A DNA stretch of 64,000 bases from Mugil cephalus (Eukaryota > Chordata > Actinopteri > Mugiliformes > Mugilidae), in contig NC_061786.1 in assembly GCF_022458985.1 (NCBI RefSeq), positions 2,465,501 through 2,529,500 of the forward strand, written 5' to 3'. The position numbers and the translations under genes were made by a program. Under the pieces are notes generated by a model. The model was given only the letters and a program-made list of their open reading frames with translations. It was not told the origin of the DNA and searched no databases. Within the stretch, counting starts at the first letter, position 1; every line of letters starts with the position of its first letter. This document shows, piece by piece, positions 47,493 to 60,181 of this stretch.

Positions 47493-50400
47493 GTACGCAT
47501 GTCCATTCATTCTTATTTCCCTGACTGACAGCTGTCTCTATTCTATTCTATTCTATTCTATTCTATTCTATTCTATTCTATTCTATTCTATTCTATTCTA
47601 TTCTATTCTAGTTGTGACCACATTTTTTGTATTTGTTCTGCTGCTGCACTTTACAGGCAAGAGCACTCACTGCTCAGACAGCTGAGACTGATGCCATTCG
47701 TTTCCTCGTGGGCACACAGTCGCTGAAATTTGACAACCAGGTAAGAAAAACAGTTCACAGCTGACACACATCTCATTTGATGTAAGGACGGGTGTAAAGC
47801 AACGGAATGTGAAAGGCTTTCTCATGATACTCATTTAGTTCACAGTGGTACTTGTGTCCCTTTGCAACTTTGATTGTCTTTCTGTCAGTAACCCTAGCCT
47901 CAGGATTACAGCCTTTACTATCTTTACTACGTGGTATTATTCAGCTGTTATAAATATATTGTCTGCGACTCAAGTTCCCTGCACAATATTTCTCACTAAA
48001 ATGTAGCATCAAACTTAGTGAAGGTGTGTGAATGTCATTCCAAAGAAATTTCCCTTTCTCAGCATCAAATCCTGCCCAGACTGGAGGTTTCTGGTGGGGC
48101 AGTGGATAGAACTTTAACGTAAATCCTGTCAAAAGAAGATGTATTGTCAGAGGATGAGCGGCATTCTCAATGAGGGATACAAAAAAACACTTGGGGTCGA
48201 CTAAAACGTAGCAGCATTTGGCAGTGGCCAATGGAAAATGTTTATTGATGAATCCAAGTTTGAGAGGAAAGGGAGTATGTGAGGAGAGGAATAGGAGAGA
48301 GACTGCTACTGTAATGTGTTCAACCCTCACTGAAACATGATGGCTGCAAATATTGAAGTTTGCTACTCTAGAGTGTTCACAGATGCCACCATCTGATTTG
48401 CATGTTTGTGGCAAAGGATGTCTAGTACAGATGGATAATGGATAAAACACACCTCAGAGCTCAAAATAACAAGAAGTTGTGTGTAAAAGAGAGGTCAATA
48501 TTTCACTATACGTGTATGTGTGAATCTTGGCGGAGTGTCACAGTGGCGTAGTGGTTGCCCACCTCACAGCAAGAAAGTTCTTGGTTCCAACCAATTGGCT
48601 GACAGGGGCCCTCTGTGTGGAGCTTTCACGTTCTTCCTACGTGAGTTTTCTCTTGGTACTCTTACTTCCTCCCACAGTCTAGAGACATGCTCGTTAGTTT
48701 CATTGGTGATTCTAAATTGGCCATAGGTGTGAGTGTGAATGGTTGTCTTTCTCTCTGTGTTAGCCCTATGATAGACTGGAGACGTGTCCAAGTCCTACTC
48801 AGCCTCTCACCCAATAACAGCTGTGCTCCCACCACCCCCCAGAGCACAACTGGTTACACAAAATGAATGAACAATTGAAAGTGTAACTGAAACTTGCTAA
48901 CTGGCTGCAGTTTGCAAGATGATGAAGGTAGAGGTCAAAGGTTGAATTTTATTTGTTATTAGTTAAAAGTTATGATGAAAAGGACCAAATATAATATTAA
49001 AAAGAACAACCTACAAGAAAACTAAAGACGTGCAGCAGATATAATATTTATGTGTGTGCACGTGTGTGAAAAGCTGTCAGTTATGAAGTATAGTCCATTT
49101 GGAAGTAATTACTCATAATTGATTAATCATTAAGAAAAATAGTTCATGCTGCAATCCCTCATGTACTGTTCTACTTTGCTCTTGACTTAACGTCATGTTG
49201 TCATACCAAAGAATGATTAGATAAAGAGGACACCTTGTGACCTGGGGAAGAATTTTTTCCCCATATTTTCTAAATCAAATGGTTCACTGAAACATCTAAA
49301 CAGCTGTTTAGGAGATATTTGTTAGATACAGATCTGAATTAATTATGAGATTAAATTAATGGGATGGACAGACTGTATGGACATGTCATTGTAGTGCAAG
49401 AAGTGTTTTTTCTGTCAAACTAATTGTCCACATATCGAGTATATATATTCCTCCGCAGAGATAGAAAACTGAAAAAAGAAGCACAGCCTCATATATGAAA
49501 CAAAACTACCAGAATTACTTATCTTAACTAATTAAACTACCTTAACACAATCTAATAAGCAGTTAATTTAGTTTCGACTGAACCTCTGACTAGGGTGGCA
49601 CAGTGGGGCAGTGTAACCTACAGTAACGGTGGTCTGAGTTTGAGCTGGTTGGTCGGCTGGGGTCTTTCTGTGTGGGGTTCCCTGTGTGTTCTCCCTTCAT
49701 CCTTGTGGTTACCTGTCTCTTTATGTTAGCCATGATATGGACTGGTGACCTTTCCAGGGTGGATCCCAAATTTTCTCAACGCCAACTGGACTAGACTACA
49801 ATACCCCCCTTACCCCCTCTACTGGATTAAGTTTAGCTGGACACACCAAAGCGACATCAACCCCCAGCAACAAAGGACGCTATAGCATAGCCTCGCATCT
49901 CTTGTGTCTGGACTAAAAAAATCCACTTGAAAACACTAAGACTACAGAAGAATAAAGACTACAGCCAATGGTTAGCTAGTGCTCTGCGCATGCATAAAAG
50001 GAAATAGCTCTGCCAATAGACCAAACCATGCCAACAGTCTGTATTCGTCTATAAAAAGGTTAAACTGTAAGAGCAGGGATTAACTGGGAAGCTAAGAACA
50101 GCTACAAGCCACCATACAGAGCTGCCTTCATTCCAGATGACCTTTTGTGATAATGCCTGTGTATACGAATATGAAGATGAGATGAATATGTAAAATGACT
50201 GGAGCCACCTGTGTGTGACCTCTTTCTGCAGATCATGTATTGGTTCATTGCACAAAACAACCCAATAAAATGAATCTCCCCTACTGATGCACCCACCGTC
50301 ATCATCTCTGAATTGGTTGAAGCCAACATCAGGGGTCCGACTAGTAGAAATGTTGCGGGATGCACTGTAGAAACTAGGGTCACAGACTCCCACCAACGGC

Positions 50401-53400
50401 CCGACACCAACAAACAGCTGATCATCATCCTGTTGAGTCACAGATAGATGACTAACTGAATAATTGGCCTTATTTTTGCTTGATAAATGTCCTCAAAGGC
50501 TGTAATTGCAAATTAAAATTCTGTTGGTAGACTAGTTGAATATCACCCAAAATTATCCAGCTCTAAATATGTAATTTTATTATTATAATTTTAATTTTGT
50601 GTCAGTTGATAAGAGACATCATTGATACCAACTAACCCTTTCCGCATAACTCCATGTGTACATCTGCGTTTGAGCCGGTCCTCTCTAATTGACAGTCAGA
50701 GCTGTTGCGTCCATGTTGTGTATTCATCTGCTGTCTCACTGGGAAGGTCCGTGTGTCTGATTGTCAGTGAGGGGTTTCTACTGTGTGTGTGTGATTGTGT
50801 GTCTTTGTGTGAAGGAGAAAGAAAGAGTGCGTGCTGCATGCATGCATGCACATCTTGCAGAGGTCATTACAGAGACAGATGACAGAAACAGTTGGCTCTA
50901 AATGGGGGGAGAAATAATTAGCTCTCTGAGAGCGAGAAAGAGAGAGAGAGGGAGAAGTATGTGGGAACGCGAGCAAGAAAGGGAGAGATTTGTGCCTTGA
51001 AAAAGTGAGCCTATTTTCTGGCAGACTTCAGTGTGAAAACAGTCTGGCACTGAACACAGACGTGGTTCAATCCAAGTCTTGTGTAGCGAGGCTAATACAG
51101 AGCATGTTGGGAATGGTGACAATGCATCCCAGTCGATCTGTGTGATTTCTTATTACACACTGTCAGTAGCTTAATATACTCCTCCTAACACTTTCCCTTC
51201 ACTCTGGCATGAGCTGAAACGCAAGAACACGAAAGAGATGATCATACTAGTGCAAATCTAATCTTAGTGCAGATATTAGATTTAGTAGTAATGAAGGTGC
51301 TTATTGCTCATTTATTTTAGTGCTCTGTTCTCTTTTAATGCCTTTGCTGACTGTGTGATTTTGCAGCGTCTCAAATGTAAACTGACTGAGACAATAGAGT
51401 AAAAGCGAATAGAAATGTAAGGTATATTGAGTTCAAGTCTTTAAGAGGCACTAGTCGTGTTGACTGACAGATACTTTTCTGTGACCCTGCACGCTATGCA
51501 AATAAGCTCCAACACTGCAGCTACTACACAGTGAGTGAAGGCCTTTAGGATGAATGAAAAGGAGTTACTTTTAAAAACCCAGGTTACAAAAATGAATACA
51601 GTATACAGTATACTGGTGGTTGTTCTTTGTTTTTATGTCAAAGAGCACTCAAAGCTTTTAAAGCTAATAGGGATCATTATTCATCTTCCAGCTCATGTTT
51701 TTAGCGATGACCTTACACTTGAATTGCGAGTGAAGTCTCTGCATATCATTTTCTACACGGAGCCCACTGTCTTCCTCACACTGTTTTCCGGCCAACGCCG
51801 GGTAGCTCAGTTTGTCTGAGTTTGAACTTAAATGAAAAATGTTTTTTCGATTGGCATTTCAGCCCTGATAGCTCCTGCTGTATCCATAAGCCTGCTGGCC
51901 TCTCCACCTCCCATTAAGCATAATGCAGGGTGGAAATGTCTCTCTTAACTCGCCGAGCACCTCTCAAATCCCTTAGAGACCAATAGCTGGAATGACAGAT
52001 CGGAGGGCGCGTCGGCATGGCATTTAAGGCTGCTAACGAGATAAAGCGCCCGAGCTTGGCACCTCTCACCCGCTCGCTACTCCTCCGCCCCGCTTACTGT
52101 CATCTGTGCGGCTAAAGAGCTTTAGTGGAGAAGCCCATGAAGTGGGGGCCACAAGCCAGCTTGGCTTTATCCCTCCCTCACCCCCTCTTACCGGTCTCCC
52201 TCTTCTCCTCCTCCCTGCCTTGATTCCTCCCACCGTCGGCACATAATTAAAAGCGCTGGGCTGGGTGCCCAAATGGCTGAAAGCTATGAGTCACTCCCCA
52301 GGCTTGGAAGAATGAGGGATAAATCACCTGGGGGAGGAGGGCTGGAACTTCTCCCTCCTCTCACACCTGGGATCATTCGGGGGGACCCTATTACTAGACC
52401 CTCCAATTACCCTGTCCCGCCGGCCTGAATTTATTTGTACTGCTCCCCCACCACCATAAAATTATAACTTTGCGTAATAATTTTTTGCTTGATGCAGTCC
52501 AACCCAAGGTTAATAGCTGCCTAGCTGACTTTGAGGAGGCTGAAGGATGCTACCGCTCTGATGCTCTCACACCTACTCTTTTCATCCTCTTGTTCAGCCT
52601 GTAAAAGTAGTACGGCCAAGGGGAGTTGAAGTGCCTAGCAGGAGTTATTGTCCAGCGCAACCCATTAACAGTCCCCCAAGGCGCTGTAAGTGTCTTTCTT
52701 ATGGGAGAAACCACCATTAATTGTCTGATCAAACCTTGAGACCCTCACCGTTTTACTGCATTGTGGGCCCTGAACTGCATTCAGTTGAGGGCCCTCATAG
52801 AATAGATTTCCATCTAATGAAAAGAGTTCAATAAGGAGGAGTTTCTGTTAACTTCATATTGATAGAAGTTGAGCGTGTTTGTTGAACTTAGCTGTTGGTT
52901 CTATTTTGCAGTGCAGCCAAGGCCTCCTTCTAGGTCAGAGCAACGTGAATGTATTTTTTGGTGCATTATGGCTCACGCAGTGGACAATGTGTATCTTTTA
53001 TGAAGTATTTGGTGTGAATTTCTCGAATTTTTGTGTATCAGGTTTATATATATATATATATATTTTTATTTTTTTTTGCTGCGATCGGCAACCTCCACAT
53101 CTAGATACCTTCTCACTGGTCCTTTGACTCAGCTTTATTAGCTTACATTAGTTTTAATTAACCACCCCCCGTATCTTGAAAAATGACTGCAAGTTTAGGA
53201 CAAAGCTTGCAAGTAGAGCTGAAGATAATAGTATTGAATGATCCATTAAGACTGAAGATAATGCTACAATCTGTTAATACTGGGGGCAGGTAATGTACTT
53301 CTCTACTCATGACTGCCATACTGTACATTACTATTTAGATTAAAACTAGACATATGAAGTTTGGGTACCATAAGCCAAAGATACATTTCCGCATGCTGCC

Positions 53401-55761
53401 AGAGGTTATCTGCTTCATGCAGGGCCAGCTCCTTTAAGCAGTTCCGGTCTTAAAAAGCATTTCCATGACTTCTGTATCATACTACATGCACCCCCATCAC
53501 TCCAACATGACTTCTAAAAGTGTGTTAATCGTCCTTTTAAAGGCCAAATCTAGACGAAAATCGTCTGAAAATCGTCTGTGTGAAGTTGAATAGACAAAAA
53601 AAAAAAGACAGAACCAAAGCGACTTGTGCCTTAAATTGCATTAACTGTCATATTAAAAGAGGAACATTTTTTTTTCTGGGGGAATCAGAGGAGTGAGTGG
53701 AGCTTTGAACTGCAGCTGGTGTGAATGGAGGGAGGTGCGCCTAGTGTTTTTCAGCTTCATCCTCAACACATCTCTCGTCTCTGTGTCTGCTTTTCTTTCA
53801 GATCCACATCATTGACTTTGATGATGAGAATAACATCATTAATAAGAATGTCCTTCTGCACCAAGCTGGGGAGATATGGCACATTGGCGCCAGTCCTGCA
53901 GATAAGGCTGTGCTTACCACCTGCTATAACAAAAGTGAGTCCTACTGTTTCCTTCTGTCTTTGGCTCCTTTCACTGCCTCTTCTTTCATTGCCTATCTTT
54001 CTTCTATTGTCTTTTTTGGGCCAAAAAATATGATCCTCCTTTTCCCCCCTCACAGAATTTCTTGTATGTAATGGCTCCATGTAGGTTTTTAACAGGTAAT
54101 CAGTCACAGTCACCCTGTCTTAACTGGGTTTAACAGTAGCAGCTGTGTTAAACGTCATATTCAGACTCTGATAGCATCAATACTAATGTGTGGACATAAT
54201 GACCCACAGGACAGTTTAAGGCAGCCGCTACAAAGCCACTGCCTGGCATGAGAAAATCTTGAAGGTCATGTGCACTTTAGCGGAGGCATCTGTGATTTAC
54301 CTCTAAATTTTGCAATTCCGTACATGTTTTTAGGTTTGTTTTGCTACATTTATGCAGATTTAGACTTACATTAAAACCCATGAGCTACTGTTGGGCAGTC
54401 AAATAACAAAAATACAGTATTTGTTAAGAACCAAGGGCTAGATTAACAATCTTGTTTAATCTCACTTGTCACAAAAGCCATACACTCTAGCTCTGACAGA
54501 AATACTATACTGAGAGGTGATACTGATAAAGTATGAGTCATTCAGACAATTATTTAACACAAAGCATGAAATTACATATCTTGGAGTCTGTCCAAAACTT
54601 AATCCAGACCAGTATTTTTTGAGACGGATAGCCCTGTATTATGTTATTGAGAGTTCTGTGTGGTTGAGGTTGCATCATACAGGGGCTGACAGCCATGTCA
54701 GTTGAGACATGGGGTAGATACTTCTGGGACAGGGTGTATTCTCCGTGCCCCTTCCTCCTCCCTCCCCCCGTCTCTCGCTCTCTGTCAGAGTCGTGCATGC
54801 TTGAGATCACAGGATGACAGTCCCTTTGGACAGGCCAACCCGCACTCACTGACAAACACACAGGTGGACTAATCATAAACATGCACAGGCGCATTAATCC
54901 AGCGTTCTGCCTCGTGCTGGTCCTCCTGATATGTGAGCAAGAAAAGGCTTTTGTTCACAATGATTGCTTGGCCACTTCCTCCAAGTGCAAGGTTGTCTAA
55001 AAGCACTCAAGAGCCTGTGGACTCTCACCACGGTGCTTTTTAATTTGACAAATAGGCCTAACGCCAGTGTTTCTTAGCATAACGCCTGCCCACACACTGT
55101 CAATATCTGCACCAAAAAGAAGTTCTCTCTATCTCTCCTCTCTCTCTGATTGGTTATGCTCCCCAGCCTCAAACTTTTGGTCCAATTACTGTATCAGTTC
55201 TACATTTACTTCACTGGTTCCAATTAGCAGCTGTGGCTGTGGTGTGGATGTGCCAAAATAACTCTATGATGTGGATTAGGAGGAAAGTGCATCCATGTCA
55301 CCACATTAACGCCTGTCCATCTCAGACACACACATGCACACAGTTGTATTTCCATCACTTCAGAAGACATTAGAGTTACTTCCTGAGGACTTTCCCTAAA
55401 CCTTAATCATAATCCCTATCCTCATCCTAACTTTAAGTCTTCACCCTAAAACCAAAGGCACTGTGGCAAGTCCACACAAAGCGATAGTGTCAAGAGATTT
55501 ATGTCTTCACTGCATGAGTAATGCAAGTAACACACAGCACCATAACAAGCTCTAATGGACTAAATGTGTTTGTGTGTGTGTGTGCGTGTGTTGTCGCTCT
55601 CCAGCCAGTGACAGCAGGGTGGTGTCCTGTGCAGCAGTATGGCGGATGCCCTCTGACTGGGAGAGCGGAAGTCATGAGTCACCTGACGACTCCGCCCACA
55701 ACCCCCAAACCCTGGAGCTGCTCTGTCACCTGGACGACAGCGCCCACGGTAACGCCGCCTG
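47451..55761 (+). CDS. eipr1: EIPR1 (TSSC1), EARP/GARP-interacting WD40 protein, first four coding exons (partial)
   Basis: The human protein (387 aa as I recall) binds the EARP and GARP vesicle-tethering complexes, helps recruit them to endosomal and trans-Golgi membranes, and supports dense-core vesicle formation. Exons 47451-47492, 47657-47740, 53802-53934 and 55605-55761 join in frame to about 138 residues, starting [18 protein letters not shown], almost identical to human. The conserved blocks [37 protein letters not shown] and [20 protein letters not shown] cover the N-terminal blades of the predicted beta-propeller. Exon 4 ends in phase 2, and the next expected exon (VVWEPMG-type) is not found before the window ends, so intron 4 exceeds 8.2 kb. 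The gene is divergent from TRAPPC12. Confidence 0.96.
47541..47610 (+). repeat. (TTCTA)14 pentanucleotide array in EIPR1 intron 1
   Basis: Fourteen perfect TTCTA units (70 bp) fill over 40% of a 164-bp intron, starting 48 bp after the donor and ending 46 bp before the acceptor. A three-unit stretch of the same motif occurs near 43993-44010. Confidence 0.95.
47657..47740 (+). CDS. eipr1: EIPR1 coding exon 2 (residues 15-42)
   Basis: [20 protein letters not shown] to LKFDNQ. The acceptor is TTTACAG, the donor CAG|GTAAGA, phase 0. Confidence 0.97.
48533..48875 (+). repeat. Fish SINE-like/interspersed repeat, copy 1
   Basis: The ordered blocks GTGGCGTAGTGG, CACCTCACAGCAAGAAAGTT, TGTGTGGAGCTTTCACGTTC, TACTTCCTCCCACAGTCTAG, GACATGCTCGTTAG, GTGATTCTAAATTGGCC and CAACTGGTTACACAAAATGA match a very common fish repeat. 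The start resembles a worn pol III A box. It shares its core with 49593-49830 and 60493-60828. Confidence 0.7.
49593..49830 (+). repeat. Fish SINE-like/interspersed repeat, copy 2 (diverged)
   Basis: GGGTGGCACAGTGGGGCAGT, TCTTTCTGTGTGGGGTTCCC, TGTTAGCCATGATATGGACT and GGTGACCTTTCCAGGGTGGA align in order with copies 1 and 3. It has internal deletions and lacks a clear tail. Confidence 0.6.
53043..53063. repeat. (TA)n followed by T-rich run
   Basis: About ten TA units followed by a T-rich run. Confidence 0.85.
53802..53934 (+). CDS. eipr1: EIPR1 coding exon 3 (residues 43-86, split 87)
   Basis: [20 protein letters not shown] to TTCYNK. The acceptor is TCTTTCAG, the donor AAA|GTGAGT, ending in phase 1. 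Confidence 0.97.
55605..55761 (+). CDS. eipr1: EIPR1 coding exon 4 (residues 87 split to 138, split 139)
   Basis: The exon runs [20 protein letters not shown] to [10 protein letters not shown]. The acceptor CTCTCCAG follows a TG-rich tract, the donor is CTG|GTAGGT, phase 2. Exon 3 plus this exon recreate Thr at the junction, as in human. Confidence 0.96.
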
Positions 55762-58104
55762 GTAGGTGCTGCAGGGAAACGGTTGCTGTTGATGCACTGC
55801 AGTGTGCAACAATGTCTCTGGCTCCTGTGCATGATTGTAAGATAGTATAGCGACCGCATTTTTGAAGATCACAGGATAACTCATACAGATTCATTGAAGA
55901 TACAAACACAGGGATGCAGCATCTTTCTTTATTGGGACAGTCACATCATTCTTGTGGTTCAGTAGTTAATATAAATATGGCATCACTGTTATAATTGAAA
56001 TTATTTGAGCAATCTTCATCTTTCCCGAATGTTAGAAAGATGTCGTACATTCCATATACCGTTCTATCAGTAATCTGACCTAACACTCAGATATAGCAAT
56101 TGCATCTTAACTGTCTTTTTTTATCTCTTCAAAACACATTTTACAATTAAATGATATGATGTGCTGAATTTAGTGGATATGAATCACTAGTATATAGAAT
56201 CAGACATAAAATGTTAATTAATGGTTTGCTTACCAGCTTTTTCCATCATCTTCATCAGTTCACCAGTGGAAGATGCAGTAAGCTGTTTTGTTTCCTATTT
56301 GAGAAATACCACATTGTTTGAATCTGAGGCATATACGAATTTTAATCCCACATGGAATGTGCTGGATGTTCGGTTGTAGCACCAAAAAAAAAAAAAAAAT
56401 CTTGTAACAGAAGTTTAAACTCTTTCTTATTACCCACAACATTAACAACTTCTTGGATTCCTTCCTCTCTACGGATACTCTTAGTTTAGAAACCAGTGAT
56501 GTGAATGTCACCAGATTGTTATGAAAGAGGGCCACTTCGTAGATGTTTGTAGATATAATTTGTAGCATCAGGTTACCAAATTTAATTCTTAATATCAGTT
56601 TGGTCACACACCATTGGGTTTTCATTACGAGGCATCTTTCAACAGATACAGAGAAAAGGATTAGCTCTTTGCACAATTAGATCTGAGTGAGTCTGACAAC
56701 CAATCAGAGCCATTTTGTTGTAAGCAAATTCAACTCCACAGCACTCAGCCAACCTGTATGACCACGTCGCTGTTATCCTGTGGTCAATCACCACCTAAAG
56801 CCAGCAAAAACAGTCTGATTAGCTTGGCAGGTCTTTGTCGGAACATAATCGGTTCCTAACGAAGTCACACCAACTTTTAACAGTGTTGTGGTTGGCTGAC
56901 ACTCACGCTATTTCATTTGTCTGGGCTTCATTTTGACAGATATCTTCATGGCCAGTATACACCGAAGAAAAGATGATAGCTATTGCATATGTTCCAGTGT
57001 ACAAAATGGGCGAGTAAGTGGTGTTTTAAGACCGACCTAGACTTCTTACAACCCATTACACTGTTTGAAGTTTGTTTCTATGTGATGCTCCGATTCATAC
57101 ATCACAGAGCCAATTGTGTTGTTCAGAGCAGAATGTACAAACTCTTACCTTATTTCAGTCAGCAGTGCAGTGACGAGCCTTGGCAGAGACTTTGCTGTTT
57201 GATTTGCCCATCTCCAATGAAGAGGCAAACAACCTACAGGCAGTTTCAGATGCGATATGTCTTATTTGATGAGATTAGGAATTCTTTCTAGAGTTAATAG
57301 GAGCCATGTAGGAAGTAGAGTTAGCACTAAAATTACCCTGGGGGACAGATGGACATGTTGCAGGCCCACAGAAACTGAACTAACTACCATGCTACACACC
57401 ACTCTGTATTAAGGTTCCTCTGTTTCTTACTCATCATAAGTGTTTCTATTTTCTTTTTTTCATTTTTTTTCTGGCTCAGATTATTGACTGGCCCACATCT
57501 CGGATTGTAGTCACAGCCTGATCCCTTTTGTCTTCCAGTCAGAGCTCCTCACCATAGCTCACTGCCTATGACAATAAAAATCAATGGTCATTCCCTCTTT
57601 TACTCCACTGTTCATCGCCTGCCTCATGATTGCTATCATTTTAGAGGCGCCAATCAGTTAGCGTGATGCATACTGTAGCAGGTGTCTGTGAGGAAGAGAT
57701 AAAGATGAGGGTGGAGTGAGAAAGATGGAGAGAAGCTCACAGAGAGGAGTGAAAAGAGATTGAATTTGTGCCACTTGGTGTGTTTCGTGCTTGTGTGTGC
57801 GGAGCGGTGGGGGCTTTGTCGGCGCAGCGATATGCCCATGTGCTGGATGTGAGTGCGTGCGTGTCAGAGGGCAGGTCAAGCAAGGCTGCTGGGTAAAGAT
57901 TGATGGCTCTTGGCTCCACCATCTTAACACCCTGAGAGCTGTAACCCTCACAAGGGCACCACACTGTGTCCACATAGTATATGTGTGTGTGTGTGTAGTG
58001 GGAGTCTGGATTCAATGCTGTGAAGCCTGTAGCCTATGCTGTGCACTATTGGCTTCCCTAGATGGATGGCTTTGGTCTGCTGCCCACCTCCTCCATCTCT
58101 CTAC

Positions 58105-58105
<1 letters not shown>

Positions 58106-58145
<40 letters not shown>
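58106..58145. repeat. (CA)20 microsatellite
   Basis: About 20 uninterrupted CA units. Confidence 0.95.
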
Positions 58146-58147
<2 letters not shown>

Positions 58148-60181
58148 ACCCCACTCACTCTGATAATACTGGCAGCTTGCACCAGGCATGTGTGCATGCT
58201 TCTGTGCGAGAAGACAAAGAGTAAAGAGATTGGAGTTAGTATTCTTATGAGGCTGATTTTTGTGTGTGTGTTATTTTTTATTATTTATTTTTTTTGTCTG
58301 TGTGTGTTTGTTCACCTGCCTGTGTTCTTGTTTGCGTCCACTGTAGCGTGTCTGCCCGTGTGTAGCCTGCCTCCTCCATGCGTGTGTTTTCCGGTTGCTG
58401 GTGTCCCTCCACGCCCACTAACAATAACACTTTCTCCTTCCTCCAAATCCCCTCATTGTTTGGGTGGGCAAACATTTGAACCTCCGGCCCATTGTGAAGC
58501 GTGCTCTGAATGGAAAATACACCCCCCAAAAAACGGAGCTAAACATATCTCAGGAAAAATGGTGTGTTTATTTTTTATGTGTGCTCTGTGGCTGGGATGT
58601 TTTTTTTTTCCTTATTCTACTTCTTGCACTTGGTTTCGATTGGGAGCCTTGCCAGTTGAGTGAATCGATTCCCGTGGAGCCATTTGAGCCAATCACAGCC
58701 CTAGGAGGGAATGTTAAAGCGCAAAAGGCTACAAGGTTGATTTTCTAAAGTGGGGTGTGACAGGAGGGGGTAGGAGGTGTTTATGGGTGTGATTTTGTGT
58801 GTTTGTGCATACATGCGTGAATGCAGTCATGTGCTGAATTGTTTGAAGGTCTTTCGGTTGAAATTCTGCCTGTGTGTGTGTTAAGCCTCTTTCACCCTGC
58901 AGTGTAATACCTCTGTCTCTTCCTTTTGTCTTTGTGTGTGCTTGGTCAGGAAAAAAATGTGTGCGATAGTGTAAACTAATTCTTTTTGTGATCACGAATT
59001 TTTTGTCACTGTGTCTCTCAGTCTTTGTCCCAAACAGATTTTGCATTAACATGTGTTTGCATTTGAGAGATTCGATTTCTGACCACATTTGGGGGTGGTG
59101 TGGGTCGCGTGTGTCCGCATGTATCAACACTCCTTCGGTAAGGTGAATGCACAGTGCGCCATGTGTTGCATTAAAGCCCGCCTACTCTACAGGGTTAGAG
59201 GCAGTGGAGTTTTGTCTCATTTATTCACAGAAAAAACACACAACCGCCCTTATAAATGATCACCTGAAAAGGAAAAAGTGTTGTCTTTTCATTTGTAATG
59301 AAAGCCTTTTAAAATACCCTGTCCTAGCTATTAAGTAACCAATAATAAATAAAAATGTAATTATTCAAATTACCAAATTAAATTATTGAATATGAGTACA
59401 CCGTGTGTGATTCTGCAATTAAATAACATATTGACATGTGGTTAATTATTTGTGCAATTATGTTGCTGTATAAGGAGCTGGGTAGACTTAAGTGTATTTC
59501 CTCAGTCTTTATTTACCTTTATTACCTTTATTACTACAGGAGGTTTGCTTTGAGTTTTAACCAGTAACATTCTACTGGGTGGTATATGGGACAGCAGTAG
59601 CTTTTTGAATCAGTCAGAGCTCCGTACAGCTCTGTGCACGAGTCGTGTCTGAGTCTACAAAAAAAAATCAGACGAACCCAACAACTTCTGTTTTTGATTA
59701 CTCAACAACAACAACACCACTTAGAGTGATTCTGATTTTTGTGATAGAAACAGAAAGAAACAGAAAGAGTCTTGGCTTTCAAAAGAGACCAAGACCATGC
59801 ATGAGCTCCAAAATATTCATGAACAGCATTCGACACCTTGGGTGTGTCCTTAATTTTTTTGCAAAATGGCTGCAATGATATGAGGTTAATCTGCATGTTG
59901 TGCAGGTCACAAATATAACTAAATATTGTGTTGATTTTCCAGATAAATAATAACGTGTTGTGTGTGCCAAAGTCCAGACACACACACAAAAAACAGCGCT
60001 GGTCTTGGTTCTGAAACAGCAGTAGAGATCCATTAGAGACAGCCGCTGTTAAAATGTTCCACTGTGCCCCAAATTATGTTGGTGTTCATTTGCATACAGA
60101 GTGAAACTGAGATTGGATCTGGAGAGCTGGGTGAGGACGCATGTGGAGATACATGTTAATGGCAGGTGTGAACATAGGCAC

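Larger units (their letters stand above)
47741..53801 (+). other. eipr1: EIPR1 intron 2 (6.1 kb)
   Basis: It contains two same-orientation copies of an interspersed repeat (48533-48875, 49593-49830), a GA-rich stretch near 50935-50955 and a GC-richer block at 51880-52740 that looks unlike its surroundings. It also has a TA repeat at 53043-53063. There is no supportable gene. Confidence 0.7.

Noticed and set aside
47541-47610. CRISPR-like regular repeat
   Set aside because: The units are contiguous 5-bp repeats with no spacers; a microsatellite in a vertebrate intron.
50049-50441. 130-codon minus-strand frame in EIPR1 intron 2
   Set aside because: The text looks less random than most, but two overlapping frames are equally open and no family is recognisable. 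It may be an unclassified repeat, which is not enough to call a gene.
57791-58663. 290-codon open frame on the + strand
   Set aside because: It runs through CA/TG and T-rich simple repeats, translates to low-complexity Cys/Val/Thr-His sequence, and lies in EIPR1 intron 4 without splice or homology support.
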